From contig NZ_CP084737.1 of the NCBI RefSeq assembly GCF_024730665.1, positions 186,001 to 250,000 of the forward strand: a stretch of 64,000 nucleotides of DNA, in the 5' to 3' direction. This document shows, piece by piece, positions 10,383 to 20,479 of the stretch (the stretch's first letter is position 1; each line of letters opens with the position of its first letter). A program made the translations under genes and the position numbers. Source of the stretch: Coxiella-like endosymbiont (lineage in GTDB: Bacteria > Pseudomonadota > Gammaproteobacteria > Coxiellales > Coxiellaceae). A model generated the notes under the pieces. It saw nothing but the letters and a program-made list of their open reading frames with translations, was not told the DNA's origin and searched no databases.

Positions 10383-13201
10383 ATGACTAATTACAAAAAT
10401 ACACTCAATCTTCCTCGAACTGATTTTCCGATGCGAGCGAATTTACCTGAGCGAGAACTATTGATGCTATCACGATGGAAACAATCAAATCTTTATCAAC
10501 AAATCCGAGAGAAGCGAAAAGGTAAGCCGAAATTTATTTTGCATGATGGTCCACCTTATGCCAACGGGTATCCACATTTAGGTACAGCACTCAATAAAAC
10601 TCTCAAAGACATGGTGATTAAATCAAAAACATTATCGGGTTTTGATGCACTCTTTATTCCTGGATGGGATTGTCATGGATTACCGATTGAGCTTAATGTT
10701 GAGAAAAACTTAGGCAAGATGGAACAAGTTCTTTCGGGAAATGATTTTCGTCAGGCCTGTCGTGACTATGCCTCCTCTCAAATTGAATTGCAAAAAGAAA
10801 ATTTTCAGCGACTAGGAGTGATTGGAGATTGGAAAAACTCTTATCTCACTATGAATTTTCTTTACGAAGCGAATACGGTTCGCGCGCTTAGAAAAATTGT
10901 TGCAAAAGGATATTTATTTCGGGGACAAAAGCCTGTGCATTGGTGTACTGCTTGCGGATCGGCGTTGGCTGAAGCGGAGGTAGAATATCGTGATAAAGCC
11001 TCTCCTGCAGTGGACGTCGCTTTTGAAGCGGTGGAGGCTGAGAAAGTACGAGCACTTTTTAGCGTTAAAAATGTAAAAACTAGTAGAGTATTAATGCCAA
11101 TCTGGACAACAACGCCATGGACTTTACTTGCTAATGAAGCGGTAAGTGTTCACCCTGATTTGTATTACACTTTAATTAAATGCGAATTGCGGGATCAACC
11201 GACTTATTTAATCTTGGCAAAAGAATTAATCGATAGCGTTATGAGACGTTATAATATTGATAATTATAAAGTGCATGACAATTTAAAAGGAAAATCACTA
11301 GAAGGCATTCAATTATACCACCCTTTTCTTGCTCGTACCGTGCCAGTCGTTTTAGGTGAACACGTAACAACTCACACGGGAACAGGTAACGTGCATACAG
11401 CGCCTGCGCATGGTTTAGAAGATTATCTTGTAGCTGAAAAATACCATTTGCCTATGAATAATACTGTCGACGCACGTGGACATTTTATTGAAGGAACGTT
11501 AGCTGTTGCGGGTCAATTGGTATTTAAAGCCAATGAACCAATTATGATTATGCTGGCTGACAGCGGTCATTTGCTTCATTCAGAAATAATCCGACATAGT
11601 TATCCTTATTGTTGGCGACACAAAATGCCAACAATTTTCAGAGCTACTCCGCAATGGTTTATTAGTATGGATAAAAAAGGACTGTGTAAAATGGCATTGA
11701 ATGCCATTAAAAATTCAAAATGGATTCCAGCGTGGAGGGACGGCCACATTAGTAAAATGATTGCTGACCGACCAGATTGGTGTATTTCACGACAGCGATT
11801 ATGGGGAATTCCTATTCCTCTATTTATACATAAAAGTTCTGGAGAATTACATCCTGATACGCTAGAGTTAATGGAAAGAGTCGCACAGCTGATTGAAAAA
11901 AATAGCGTCGATGCATGGTTTGATATGGATCCTAAAGCGCTATTGGGTAAAGAGGCCGATTATTATGACAAAGTAACCGACGTTTTAGATGTTTGGTTTG
12001 ACTCCGGTGTGACGCACTTCTGTGTATTGGAAGAGCACTCTGAATTGCACGTGCCAGCAGATCTTTATTTAGAGGGATCTGATCAACATCGTGGCTGGTT
12101 TCAATCATCTTTATTAACATCACTTGCTATTCGCGACGAAGCGCCTTATAAAGCAGTATTAACGCACGGTTATGTAGTTGACGGCCAGGGTCGGAAAATG
12201 TCGAAATCGATTGGTAACGTTATTTTACCAGCAGAAATCGTAAAAAATATGGGGGCAGATGTATTGCGTTTATGGGTAGCCTCCATGGATTATACAGTAG
12301 AAATTAACGTCTCCACGGAAATTTTAAAACGTACTTCAGATGCTTATCGGCGAATTCGCAACACCGCACGGTTTTTTTGTCCAACCTATATGATTTTGAT
12401 GTGAAGCAACATAAAGTTGCGGCGACACAGCTGATTGCTTTGGATCGATGGGCAATCGTTGTTACAAAACAATTACAGGAGAAAATTATAGTAGCATATG
12501 AACATTATAGTTTCCCTATTATCTATCAAGAGATTCATAATTTTTGTACGGTGGAAATGGGGAGTTTTTATTTAGATATCATCAAAGATAGGCTTTATAC
12601 TGGCAAACCAAACGGCCTACCTCGTCGTTCAGCGCAAACAGCACTGTATTATATTGCAGAAGCTTTTGTACGATGGGTAGCTCCTGTTCTCAGTTTTACG
12701 GCAGATGAAGTTTGGCAATTTATGCCAGGCGATCGAGAAGCTTCGGTATTTTTGACGCATTGGTTTTCTGATTTTCCAGCAGTGACGTTATCTCAGGAAG
12801 AGGGCCAGCAATGGCAATTGCTTTTACAAGTGCGCGACGAAGTGAATAAAGCGCTAGAGACGGCTCGCGGTGAAGAGAAAATTCGATCGGCATTGATGGC
12901 TGAAGTATTAGTATATGCAAATGAAAAAATTTATTCGGTGATTGCAAAATTAGGAGAAGAATTGCGTTTTATTTTAATGACTTCAGAAGTGAAAGTGTTT
13001 CCGATGGAAGAAAAGAGTAGGGCAGCTTTTGAGACTAATCTTCCGGGTTTAGAATTGGAAATAAAGGTGGCTCAATCTGAAAAATGTGCCCGATGCTGGC
13101 AACGTCGACCATGTGTAGGATATATCGGAGAGCATGCAGACTTATGTGAGCGCTGCGTGAGTAACGCGTTCGGCGATGGGGAAGTACGACACTTTGCCTA
13201 A
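10383..13201 (+). pseudogene. ileS: ileS, isoleucyl-tRNA synthetase, one frameshift
   Basis: Class Ia synthetase charging tRNA-Ile. Visible motifs are [19 protein letters not shown] (HIGH-type), [15 protein letters not shown] in the editing domain, [21 protein letters not shown] and the C-terminal zinc cysteines CARCW and CERC. The first part runs out of frame in a T7 run at 12372-12378. One added T gives [14 protein letters not shown] and a 939-residue protein, the same size as E. coli IleRS. Start [11 protein letters not shown] has AGAAGG upstream. IleRS is essential and all motifs are conserved, so the break may not exist in the cell. Confidence 0.9.
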
Positions 13202-13214
13202 GTGAATTAAGATA

Positions 13215-13694
13215 ATGAAAAAGAAAAAAGCTTCACCGTGGTTGTATCTGAGTGCGTTAATGACTGTTTTCGATCAAGTCACAAAATACGGGATCGTTCA
13301 CCATTGGGCGATAGGTAAACCTATTAAAATTCTTCCTTTTTTAAACTTTACATTAAATTATAACACCGGTGCTGCATTCAGTTTTTTAGGAGCCGAAGGC
13401 GGTTGGCAAATCTATTTTTTCGCAGTATTTTCTTTAACTGTAGTCGTTTTGCTTATTTCTTGGCTAAGTCGAACGCGTCGTTCGGATTATGTAATGGCTA
13501 TTGGACTTTCTTTAGTGATCGGTGGTGCGTTAGGTAATTTCATCGATCGTGTTTTTTTAGGATATGTCGTCGATTTTATCGATTTTCATATTAAAGACTG
13601 GCATTACGCCACCTTCAATTTTGCCGATAGTGTTATTTGTATAGGTGCGTCTTTATTGATGATTTGCATTGTGTTCATGCGAGAATTCCAATAA
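13215..13694 (+). CDS. lspA: lipoprotein signal peptidase LspA
   Basis: Aspartyl protease of the inner membrane that cleaves signal peptides of prolipoproteins after lipidation. The 159-residue protein has four hydrophobic segments and the conserved boxes NTGAAFSF (about 50-57), GNFIDR (108-112), VVDFID and FNFADS (135-139), which include the catalytic aspartate pair. It starts 13 bp after ileS, the usual gammaproteobacterial pairing. A terminator-like hairpin lies downstream. BamE in this window is a likely client. Confidence 0.95.
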   Translation: MKKKKASPWLYLSALMTVFDQVTKYGIVHHWAIGKPIKILPFLNFTLNYNTGAAFSFLGAEGGWQIYFFAVFSLTVVVLLISWLSRTRRSDYVMAIGLSLVIGGALGNFIDRVFLGYVVDFIDFHIKDWHYATFNFADSVICIGASLLMICIVFMREFQ

Positions 13695-13831
13695 ATTACA
13701 AATAGCCTTCTCATCGCTGACTTTTATGACTTGTGGTGCGGCGTCCCTTGCAAAGTCATGCAAGGATATTGTTGTCGCAAGTTGAGGAAGAAGTCTGTAT
13801 GAGGTAATTTTATTCGCTCAGATGAGCAGTT

Positions 13832-13874
13832 CAACCGATTAGGTTATAAAAACTCTAATCGGTTGTTATATTTT
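13832..13874 (+). terminator. rho-independent terminator after lspA
   Basis: An 11-bp perfect stem (CAACCGATTAG at 13832-13842 with its complement at 13855-13865) around a 12-nt loop is followed by TTATATTTT. It is placed to end the murJ-ribF-ileS-lspA transcript. Confidence 0.7.
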
Positions 13875-13889
13875 CCATAGAGTTAACCA

Positions 13890-13917
13890 TTGATATTTCT
13901 CTAGAAATAGTTATCAT
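13890..13917 (+). promoter_or_regulatory. putative sigma70 promoter of tRNA-Lys
   Basis: TTGATA at 13890-13895 and TATCAT at 13912-13917 with a 16-bp spacer lie 27 bp upstream of the tRNA-Lys gene and after the lspA terminator. Confidence 0.5.
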
Positions 13918-13944
13918 TTCGTCTTATGCATCTGAGCCTAATAG

Positions 13945-14017
13945 GGGTCGTTAGCTCAGCTGGTAGAGCAGCGGACTTTTAATCCGTTGGTCGACAGTTC
14001 GAATCTGTCACGGCCCA
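13945..14017 (+). tRNA. tRNA-Lys (anticodon TTT)
   Basis: A 73-nt cloverleaf: acceptor GGGTCGT/ACGGCCC, D arm TAGCTCAGCTGGTAGAGC, anticodon loop CTTTTAA giving TTT, and T arm ACAGTTCGAATCTGT, discriminator A. The CCA end is not encoded. Confidence 0.96.
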
Positions 14018-14450
14018 CTCCAGATATATTACATTGGCGGTCTTCATCATTCACTTTTCTCCTTTTAGGCACTGTAGAATAGATACTGGACATCTATACA
14101 GAGTATAGATTATAAATGCGCGGATGTTTTTTGTTCATCATAATGGAACAACAGATTATCTGTGCGTGAAAAATATTGGGAGTTATTTATCTAGAAAATA
14201 TGATATGAGATATGGTGTATGTGGACTGGTTATTAAAACTACCTCGATCAAGGCGAGGTGCTAATGATTTTGCCCCTGAGAAAATAAGGTAAATCCCCAT
14301 TGTCCTATGCGTATTTTGGTCATATTGATAGCATTATCATGGAAGTATAGAGCTAAACAACAGGAGGGAAATTCCGATCTATAAGCACGGCATTACTTAT
14401 TTTAAATCAAAATACTTTTTACTTTTCAGTAATTTTTGCAGCAAGTATTA
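14018..14450. other. gene-free stretch
   Basis: About 430 bp between tRNA-Lys and the 3' end of the ABC exporter. No gene or RNA is recognised. Confidence 0.5.
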
Positions 14451-16295
14451 TTAACAGTCACTCATTTTTAAAAAATGATCCCCATAATTTTTTTGGCTCT
14501 TTGAAAGTGGCAAAAAGCCATTAGATTGCATATTAGATAATTTTGAAAAATGACCATTTTGAGACAGTAATTCTTGTTGCGACCCGTCTTCAATAATTTT
14601 TCCTTTATCAAAAACTAAAATGCGATCAACGTTTGCTAATGTTGAGAGCCGATGGGCAATGATAATAGTTGTCTTTCCTTCCATTAATTTTAAAAGACTA
14701 TCATGAATTAATTGCTCAGTAATCGTATCCAGTGATGAAGTTGCTTCATCGAGTAATAATATCGGCGCATTTTTTAGCATCGCTCGTGCAATAGCAATGC
14801 GTTGACGTTGACCGCCTGATAGTTTAATACCCCGCTCTCCTACTAACGTATTATAACCTTCTTCTAACATCATAATAAAGTCGTGACAGTGGGCTCGTTT
14901 AGCCGCTTGAATAATTTCCTCATCACTAGCTTCTAATTTTCCATAACGAATATTCTCCATTAAACTGCGGTGAAACAAACTAGGATCTTGCGGAATCATG
15001 GAAATTTGTTCACGTAGAGAATCTTGAGTAACTTCGGCAATATTTTGATGATCGATTAAGATTCTTCCACTTTGGATATCGTAAAACCGTAATAACAAAT
15101 TTAAAAAGGTAGACTTTCCAGAACCAGAAAAGCCTACAAGACCCACTTTTTGCCCAGTAGGTATAGAAACACTTAATTTTTTAAATATCCATTGATTTTG
15201 GCAATAAGTAAAATCTACGTTATTAAATAAAATTTCACCTCGACTAAGCATGAGCGGTTTGGCGTTGGGCTTGTCTGTAATTTCGTGCTGATGTTTAAGT
15301 AAACCTATGGCATTACTAATTGTCCCTGATTCTCGAATAAATACTGTTAGCTGATAACTAACGTACCAAACCCATCCCAAAAGCCAAAAAGACTGCATAG
15401 AAATTTGTGTGAAATCACCCAATGTTATCCACTCTTTACTCCAACTATATAAAAGAGTAAAAAGCATCCCAAAAACAAGAAATAATCCGCTACCTCCCAT
15501 TCCCATACGTATGTATTCAACTAACCACATGGCTTCCTGCGACTTCATAATTTCTTCTTTCTGAAAATGCTTAAGATACTGTGATTCAAAACGACCACGA
15601 GAAAATAAACGAACATTCATAATATTCATCAATATATCAACCATTTTTCCGCTTAACACCGCCGACGCATCTGAATGTTTTTCCCAACGTTTATTTCCGA
15701 AATGAACGAGAAATGATGTCAGACCTAGGTGAAAAATCAACCAAATAAAAATAATCCATGCAAATAGAGGTTTGGTATACCACATCATACCTAATACAAT
15801 GAACGCTCCCACAGCTGTTGTGATAAACGTAAAGCAAATAATTTCTGTAATGGTCTGGCAGCTTATCGGCAGATCAGCCAATTTTTTTGCAATATTACCA
15901 GCAAAATTGCTGGCAAAATAATGGTGTGAATGTAATTTCACATAATTAAAGGTAGCTTCTCGAATATTAGCGCGAAATTGAGGAAAAGTATAAATCGAGA
16001 CGATTCCTTGCATTCGTAATAAAAATTCATTGAGCAGCCAAAATGCAATAAGTAACATTGAAAAAAACCAGACAGCTCTGAAAATTCCAGCTGGAGCGCC
16101 TTGATAATTCTGTACAATATTAATGATACGTTTTAAGAAATAAGGATAAATTGTATCATGAACACTCCAAAAAATAGCTGTTAAAATAAGAAAACTAAAC
16201 TTTGCTCTCTGTTTTAATAAAAAATGTAGAATGAATTTAAAATTTTTTTTGGAATAACCATCATCAAACAGCCGACTAGTAATTTTGTAAATCAC
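14451..16295 (-). CDS. ABC exporter, fused transmembrane and ATPase domains
   Basis: A half-transporter of the type I exporter (MsbA/ABCB-like) family, about 614 residues. Several hydrophobic helices lie in the first 330 residues. The nucleotide-binding domain shows Walker A GFSGSGKST, Q-loop MIPQDPSLF, signature LSGGQRQR, Walker B ILLLDEATSSLD and the switch histidine in IIAHRLS. It probably works as a homodimer in the inner membrane, but its substrate cannot be told from sequence. The start is a GTG. It overlaps by 20 bp the end of the small upstream gene and follows panB-panC on the same strand, so the genes may be co-transcribed. Confidence 0.9.
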   Translation of the reverse strand: MIYKITSRLFDDGYSKKNFKFILHFLLKQRAKFSFLILTAIFWSVHDTIYPYFLKRIINIVQNYQGAPAGIFRAVWFFSMLLIAFWLLNEFLLRMQGIVSIYTFPQFRANIREATFNYVKLHSHHYFASNFAGNIAKKLADLPISCQTITEIICFTFITTAVGAFIVLGMMWYTKPLFAWIIFIWLIFHLGLTSFLVHFGNKRWEKHSDASAVLSGKMVDILMNIMNVRLFSRGRFESQYLKHFQKEEIMKSQEAMWLVEYIRMGMGGSGLFLVFGMLFTLLYSWSKEWITLGDFTQISMQSFWLLGWVWYVSYQLTVFIRESGTISNAIGLLKHQHEITDKPNAKPLMLSRGEILFNNVDFTYCQNQWIFKKLSVSIPTGQKVGLVGFSGSGKSTFLNLLLRFYDIQSGRILIDHQNIAEVTQDSLREQISMIPQDPSLFHRSLMENIRYGKLEASDEEIIQAAKRAHCHDFIMMLEEGYNTLVGERGIKLSGGQRQRIAIARAMLKNAPILLLDEATSSLDTITEQLIHDSLLKLMEGKTTIIIAHRLSTLANVDRILVFDKGKIIEDGSQQELLSQNGHFSKLSNMQSNGFLPLSKSQKNYGDHFLKMSDC

Positions 16296-16527
16296 TAAAC
16301 ATATATTCTTGATGGACTAACGTTTTTAATTTAAACAACGAGATTTCAAATAGAGAGGATCGTTCGTCTAAGAACGAAACTTGGAAATATTTTTTATTAG
16401 TCATCAAAGAACCAAATTTTGGACATTCTGGATATTGAAGAAGTAAAGAAAACAAAACGGATTCACCAACAACAGAGCTTCTTTCTCTATCAGGACAGCT
16501 TAATCCATGCACATTTTGGTATATCAT
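16276..16527 (-). CDS. hypothetical protein, 83 residues
   Basis: Not recognised. The short protein has two cysteines in a CP context (SCPDRE, ECPKFG) and a mixed beta-like C-terminal half (KYFQVSFLDERSSLFEISLFKL). It sits 15 bp after panC and overlaps the ABC exporter start by 20 bp on the same strand, which argues for translation in the same unit. It may also be the remnant of a longer gene. No function is proposed. Confidence 0.4.
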   Translation of the reverse strand: MIYQNVHGLSCPDRERSSVVGESVLFSLLLQYPECPKFGSLMTNKKYFQVSFLDERSSLFEISLFKLKTLVHQEYMFSDLQNY

Positions 16528-16542
16528 AGTAATATGTATTGA

Positions 16543-17307
16543 TTAACACTTTTTTGATAAAACAAAATTATCTATTAGTCGGACATTGCCCACACGGACG
16601 GCTGCAAAACGTCTATTATCACAATCTTCAATATATTCGACACCGATTCCTCTTCGTAGAAGAGCTTCTTTGATTTCATCACATGAAGCATGAGAATGAA
16701 AATTCTCAGAGAAATATTTCGCCAATTGATATTCTTCTGGTGTCAACCGACGATTTCGTGAACTCAATGGCAAGCCAAATTCGTTACGAATTGTTTCACA
16801 AGCAACGATTTTAGTATTTAAGAAGAATGCTTCTACTAAACCTTTTACTAATTGTAATTGTTGATAATCTTTTTCCCCAAAATAAGCGTTTGTGGGCTTG
16901 ATCAGTATCAGTAATTTCATTACGATTGTTAGCACACCATCAAAATGGCCAGGTCGAAAGGCAGCTTCTTGGGAATTATTCATCGCATTAATTATTTTAT
17001 AGGCATAATGATCTGGATAAAGCGCTTCGTAGGTAGGCATGAAAACATAATCGACACCATAATTATTTGCCATAGTAATATCGTGCTCTATCCTGCGTGG
17101 ATAATTTTTAAAATCATTGCTGTCATTAAATTGAGTGGGATTAACGAATAGACTTAATATGGTTACTGCATTTTCCTGTTTTGATCGCTGTAACAAACTT
17201 GCATGCCCGATATGTAAATCGCCCATGGTCGGTACAAAACCAATAGACCCTTCTAAAGTCTTTCTAACAGTCTGCCATTTAACAAGAGAATCTATTACTT
17301 TTATCAT
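16543..17307 (-). CDS. panC: pantothenate synthetase PanC
   Basis: Condenses pantoate and beta-alanine with ATP, the last step of vitamin B5 synthesis. The 254-residue protein shows the nucleotidyl transferase motif MGDLHIGHASLL (HxGH at 32-35), VNPTQFNDSNDFKNYPR, FRPGHFDGVLTIVMKL, YFGEKDYQQL and LPLSSRNRRL. It is slightly shorter than the usual 280 or so residues but motifs are complete. It follows panB by 7 bp. Pantothenate supply would be valuable to a blood-feeding host. Confidence 0.94.
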   Translation of the reverse strand: MIKVIDSLVKWQTVRKTLEGSIGFVPTMGDLHIGHASLLQRSKQENAVTILSLFVNPTQFNDSNDFKNYPRRIEHDITMANNYGVDYVFMPTYEALYPDHYAYKIINAMNNSQEAAFRPGHFDGVLTIVMKLLILIKPTNAYFGEKDYQQLQLVKGLVEAFFLNTKIVACETIRNEFGLPLSSRNRRLTPEEYQLAKYFSENFHSHASCDEIKEALLRRGIGVEYIEDCDNRRFAAVRVGNVRLIDNFVLSKKC

Positions 17308-17314
17308 TTTTTAA

Positions 17315-18103
17315 TCAATAACAATGGGTTTCAATATGGGGATAAACGGTCATTTTTACTTCATTATCAAACAAGTCTAGGGCATTCTTTATGATATCAA
17401 ATCCATTTAAAAATTTCTTAAGATATTTTGGTTTAAATTGATTATTTATCCCTAGAAGATCATGTAATACAAGCACTTGTCCTGATGTGTGAGGTCCTGC
17501 TCCGATTCCAATGGTGGGGATGCTAATTGTGTCAGTAATTATTTTAGCTAATTCACTGGGAACACATTCCAGTACGATGGCAAAGCAGCCTACCTCGGAT
17601 AATGCTTCAGCGTCCTTTTTTAGTTTTTCAGCAACATCATTATTTTTTCCTTGTACTTTAAATCCACCGAGCGCATGAATAGATTGAGGTGTCAACCCTA
17701 TGTGCCCCATGACGGGAATTCCAGATTCCACAACATGACGAATTAATTTTGCATTCCCATCGGCGCCTTCTAATTTAATTGCCTGGGCACCAGCTTGCAT
17801 GATTTTTTCAACAGCGTTCATGCTTGCCGTTAAATCTTTCCTATAGGAACAAAAAGGCATGTCGCCAACAATAAATTTATTAGAAGCCCCTCTTGCTACC
17901 GCCTGCACATGCCGCGACATCATCCCTACTGTAGCTGGCAAGGTGTTTTGGTAGCCATACATCACCATCGCCAAACTATCACCGACTAATATACAATCAA
18001 TATGACTCTGAGAAATAATGTAAGCAGACCAATAATCATAACAGGTTACCATACTAATTTTTTCATTATTTTCTTTCATCAATTGAAAATTGGAAATATT
18101 CAT
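17315..18103 (-). CDS. panB: 3-methyl-2-oxobutanoate hydroxymethyltransferase PanB
   Basis: Transfers a hydroxymethyl group from methylene-THF to ketoisovalerate, giving ketopantoate. The 262-residue protein has MVTCYDYWSA, the metal-binding region VGDSLAMVMYG, GDMPFCSY, AIKLEGADG, MGHIGLTPQS and IGIGAGPHTSGQVLV. Length is normal. It heads the panB-panC unit. Ketopantoate reductase (panE/G) is not in this window. Confidence 0.95.
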   Translation of the reverse strand: MNISNFQLMKENNEKISMVTCYDYWSAYIISQSHIDCILVGDSLAMVMYGYQNTLPATVGMMSRHVQAVARGASNKFIVGDMPFCSYRKDLTASMNAVEKIMQAGAQAIKLEGADGNAKLIRHVVESGIPVMGHIGLTPQSIHALGGFKVQGKNNDVAEKLKKDAEALSEVGCFAIVLECVPSELAKIITDTISIPTIGIGAGPHTSGQVLVLHDLLGINNQFKPKYLKKFLNGFDIIKNALDLFDNEVKMTVYPHIETHCY

Positions 18104-18488
18104 TGTTTTCTCTTCAAAAAATTAAGTAAAGGATTGCAGCGAACAGAGTAGCTCGAGTCAGCAAGAATGAGGACGAAGTGACGTGGTTGTAGCATAAATT
18201 AAGTCTCTCCTAAAAATGGAAAACTAGAATAACTTCAAAAAGGGCATCAATCAAGATCTGTCATTACCATGCAAGCAGTTTGAAAGGAAAGAATGACTAA
18301 TTAGTCCTGAATTCTAGTTCTCTGACTTGATAGGAGACGAGAATTCAGGGAGAAAATGATTCATGTTAACGTCTTAGATTCCCACTTTCACGGAATGATG
18401 ACTGGATAATAAAAAATCGTCAGTAAGTGTTACTTACATAAATTGGTGAGAATGCAAATTCACGCTAGAATAAAAGTGAGGGGATTAT
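18104..18488. other. gene-free stretch with one hairpin
   Basis: Divergent spacer between panB and the DUF1289 gene. Apart from the hairpin at 18306-18349 nothing is recognised. Confidence 0.5.
18306..18349. repeat. inverted repeat with 10-bp stem
   Basis: CCTGAATTCT at 18306-18315 pairs perfectly with AGAATTCAGG at 18340-18349 around a 24-nt loop. No T-run follows on either side, so it is not an obvious terminator. Its role in the panB/DUF1289 divergent region is unknown. Confidence 0.5.
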
Positions 18489-18674
18489 ATGAAGATCTCA
18501 GGTGAATGCGATCTGATCGATTCCCCCTGTATTGGTATTTGCAGTTCTACTGCATTGGGGGATGAAATTTGTATCGGCTGTGGACGAACCTTTGAGGAGG
18601 TTTGTCAGTGGAACACGCTGTCTGATGAAGAAAAGATAGCGATTAATCGACGATTACAAAAAGAAAAGAAATAA
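18489..18674 (+). CDS. DUF1289 family protein
   Basis: A 61-residue cysteine-rich protein. SPCIGICSST, then CIGCGRTFEEVCQW and LSDEEK, is the pattern of the DUF1289 (YdhL-like) family, whose function is not established. The four closely spaced cysteines suggest metal binding. It has a strong ribosome binding site (GAGGGG) and lies just before prfB. Confidence 0.8.
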   Translation: MKISGECDLIDSPCIGICSSTALGDEICIGCGRTFEEVCQWNTLSDEEKIAINRRLQKEKK

Positions 18675-18734
18675 TGTCGCGCATGAGCGATTACGTATCG
18701 TGATGGTGCCAGATATACAAAATTGTGCAAAATT

Positions 18735-19832
18735 ATGTTAGAAGTCAATTTAAACGAAAAACTCAGTGAGTTAATAGCTCGATCTGACGCCTTGCAGGAT
18801 ATCTTTGACCTTGGATCTAAAAAAATACGCCTTTTAGAAATCCAGCATGCATTGGAAGACCCAACTGTTTGGAAAAATATTGAGAAAGCCCGATTACTCA
18901 ATCAGGAACGATCTACTCTTGCAACACTCATTCAACGATGTGATGGTGTGCGGCATGCGATTAATGATGTAATTAAGATGGTCGATTTCATCAAACAGGA
19001 AAAAGACACTGGTTTTCTTAAAGAATTGCGTGGCGAGATAGACCGTCTTGAAAATCTCATTATTGAAATGGAATTTCGGCGTATGTTTCATGGGGAAATG
19101 GATATACGTAATGCTTATCTTGATATTCAGGCGGGATCAGGGGGTACAGAAGCGCAGGATTGGGCTGAAATGTTGTTGCGAATGTATTTGCGTTGGGGAG
19201 ATAAACATAAACTTACAGCAATATTACTTGAATCTTCTGCGGGTGGAGTAGCAGGAATTAAAAGCGCCACGATTAAGTTTGAAGGCGATTATGCTTATGG
19301 ATGGTTGCGCACGGAAACGGGCGTCCATCGCCTTGTACGAAAATCTCCTTTTGATTCTAGCAATCGTCGGCATACTTCATTTGCTTCTGTATTTGTATCC
19401 CCTGAGGTTAGCGATGATATTGCTGTCGAAATCAATCCGTTAGACCTACGAATTGATACTTATCGAGCTAGTGGCGCAGGTGGTCAACATGTTAACCGAA
19501 CCGATTCCGCTGTTCGTATTACACACATACCAACAGGTATTGTGGTTCAATGTCAAAATGATCGTTCTCAGCACAAAAACAAAGCCCAATCTATAAAGCA
19601 GCTTAAGGCCAAACTGTATGAGCTCGAAATAATGAAACAACACGAGAAACAAGCGATTCTTGAAGCCTCAAAATCGGATATTACGTGGGGCAGTCAAATT
19701 CGGTCGTATGTGTTAGATGCTGCTCGTGTGAAGGATTTGCGGACTGGCGTTCAGACGAGTAATACGCAATCAGTACTGGACGGGGATATTGATTTATTTA
19801 TTGAGGCCTATTTAAAGCAAGAAAAAGTGTAA
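18735..19832 (+). CDS. prfB: peptide chain release factor 2
   Basis: RF2 ends translation at UGA and UAA. The stop-recognition loop shows [13 protein letters not shown] and the peptidyl-tRNA hydrolysis motif is [15 protein letters not shown]. As given, the frame is open from [13 protein letters not shown] through the whole gene (365 residues) with no programmed frameshift. The bases at the usual recoding position nevertheless read TATCTTTGAC, the classic slippery site, in another frame. The ATG at 18735 is chosen because MLEVN resembles RF2 starts; one further ATG lies four codons upstream. It precedes lysS, a common pairing. Confidence 0.93.
   Translation: MLEVNLNEKLSELIARSDALQDIFDLGSKKIRLLEIQHALEDPTVWKNIEKARLLNQERSTLATLIQRCDGVRHAINDVIKMVDFIKQEKDTGFLKELRGEIDRLENLIIEMEFRRMFHGEMDIRNAYLDIQAGSGGTEAQDWAEMLLRMYLRWGDKHKLTAILLESSAGGVAGIKSATIKFEGDYAYGWLRTETGVHRLVRKSPFDSSNRRHTSFASVFVSPEVSDDIAVEINPLDLRIDTYRASGAGGQHVNRTDSAVRITHIPTGIVVQCQNDRSQHKNKAQSIKQLKAKLYELEIMKQHEKQAILEASKSDITWGSQIRSYVLDAARVKDLRTGVQTSNTQSVLDGDIDLFIEAYLKQEKV
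18791..18809 (+). promoter_or_regulatory. RF2 programmed +1 frameshift site, apparently bypassed by one missing G
   Basis: The segment contains CAGG, then TATCTTTGAC (CTTTGA at 18803-18808). In most bacteria the zero frame reads SD-like AGG(G), TAT, CTT, TGA and shifts +1. Here the upstream codons are already in the downstream frame. Adding one G at 18797-18798 gives SDALQGYL followed by TGA, matching E. coli SDVLRGYL and its in-frame TGA. So the site is either intact and miscalled, or it has been lost by a real deletion. Confidence 0.7.
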
Positions 19833-20479
19833 TTATGTCGCAACTCATTATGTTAAATGAAAGTAAAATTGGGTGGAAATTTTATGCACGCAGGTTGTCC
19901 CAGTAGCCAGAAGGAACGGCAAGCAAAGGCTGTCAGCTTTACCTTAATGTAAAAAAATCTTCTTTACTTGAGGCAAAGAAAAGTTAAGTATTCTCATTAA
20001 GATTGTATCAACTTCGAAGGAGATTCAGTCATTGCTAGTCTTTGGCCTAACAGCCTTACTGCGCTACCACATACAAAAAGCTGCGATTGAATTCAGGGCG
20101 CTATCTGATTTGCTTCATTGAATTTTCTGGTTGAAAGTCTAAAAAGAAAAAAATCCTACAAGTGATAGAGGAACGATTTTTAGGTAAACATAAGAGCACT
20201 AAAATAGGATGCAGAGCCGAGAATAATTTAACCATTTGTTCCGAAAAATGATCTAAAAGCAGTTCTAAAGCTTATCATTTTTACGCGGAAATGATAGTCC
20301 AGTGAAGGAGTAAGAAGCTAGTTTCTAATTCCTAGATTCCCACCACGGAGATAATAGGTCTTAGACTAAATAGTTCGGTTGCATTATATGGGTGAGAATA
20401 CCTGTTTACAAGCCGGTGATGGTCTCGAATAACAACTTTTTAAGCTTAGTTATGATACACTTTCTTGGTGGTAATTAAG
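19833..20479. other. gene-free stretch between prfB and lysS
   Basis: About 650 bp where these genes are usually adjacent. No frame resembles a known protein. It may be decayed sequence. Confidence 0.5.

Noticed and set aside
12372-12378. Programmed ribosomal frameshift in ileS
   Set aside because: The same kind of break occurs in many unrelated genes at A, T, G and C runs, so gene-specific recoding is not needed to explain it.
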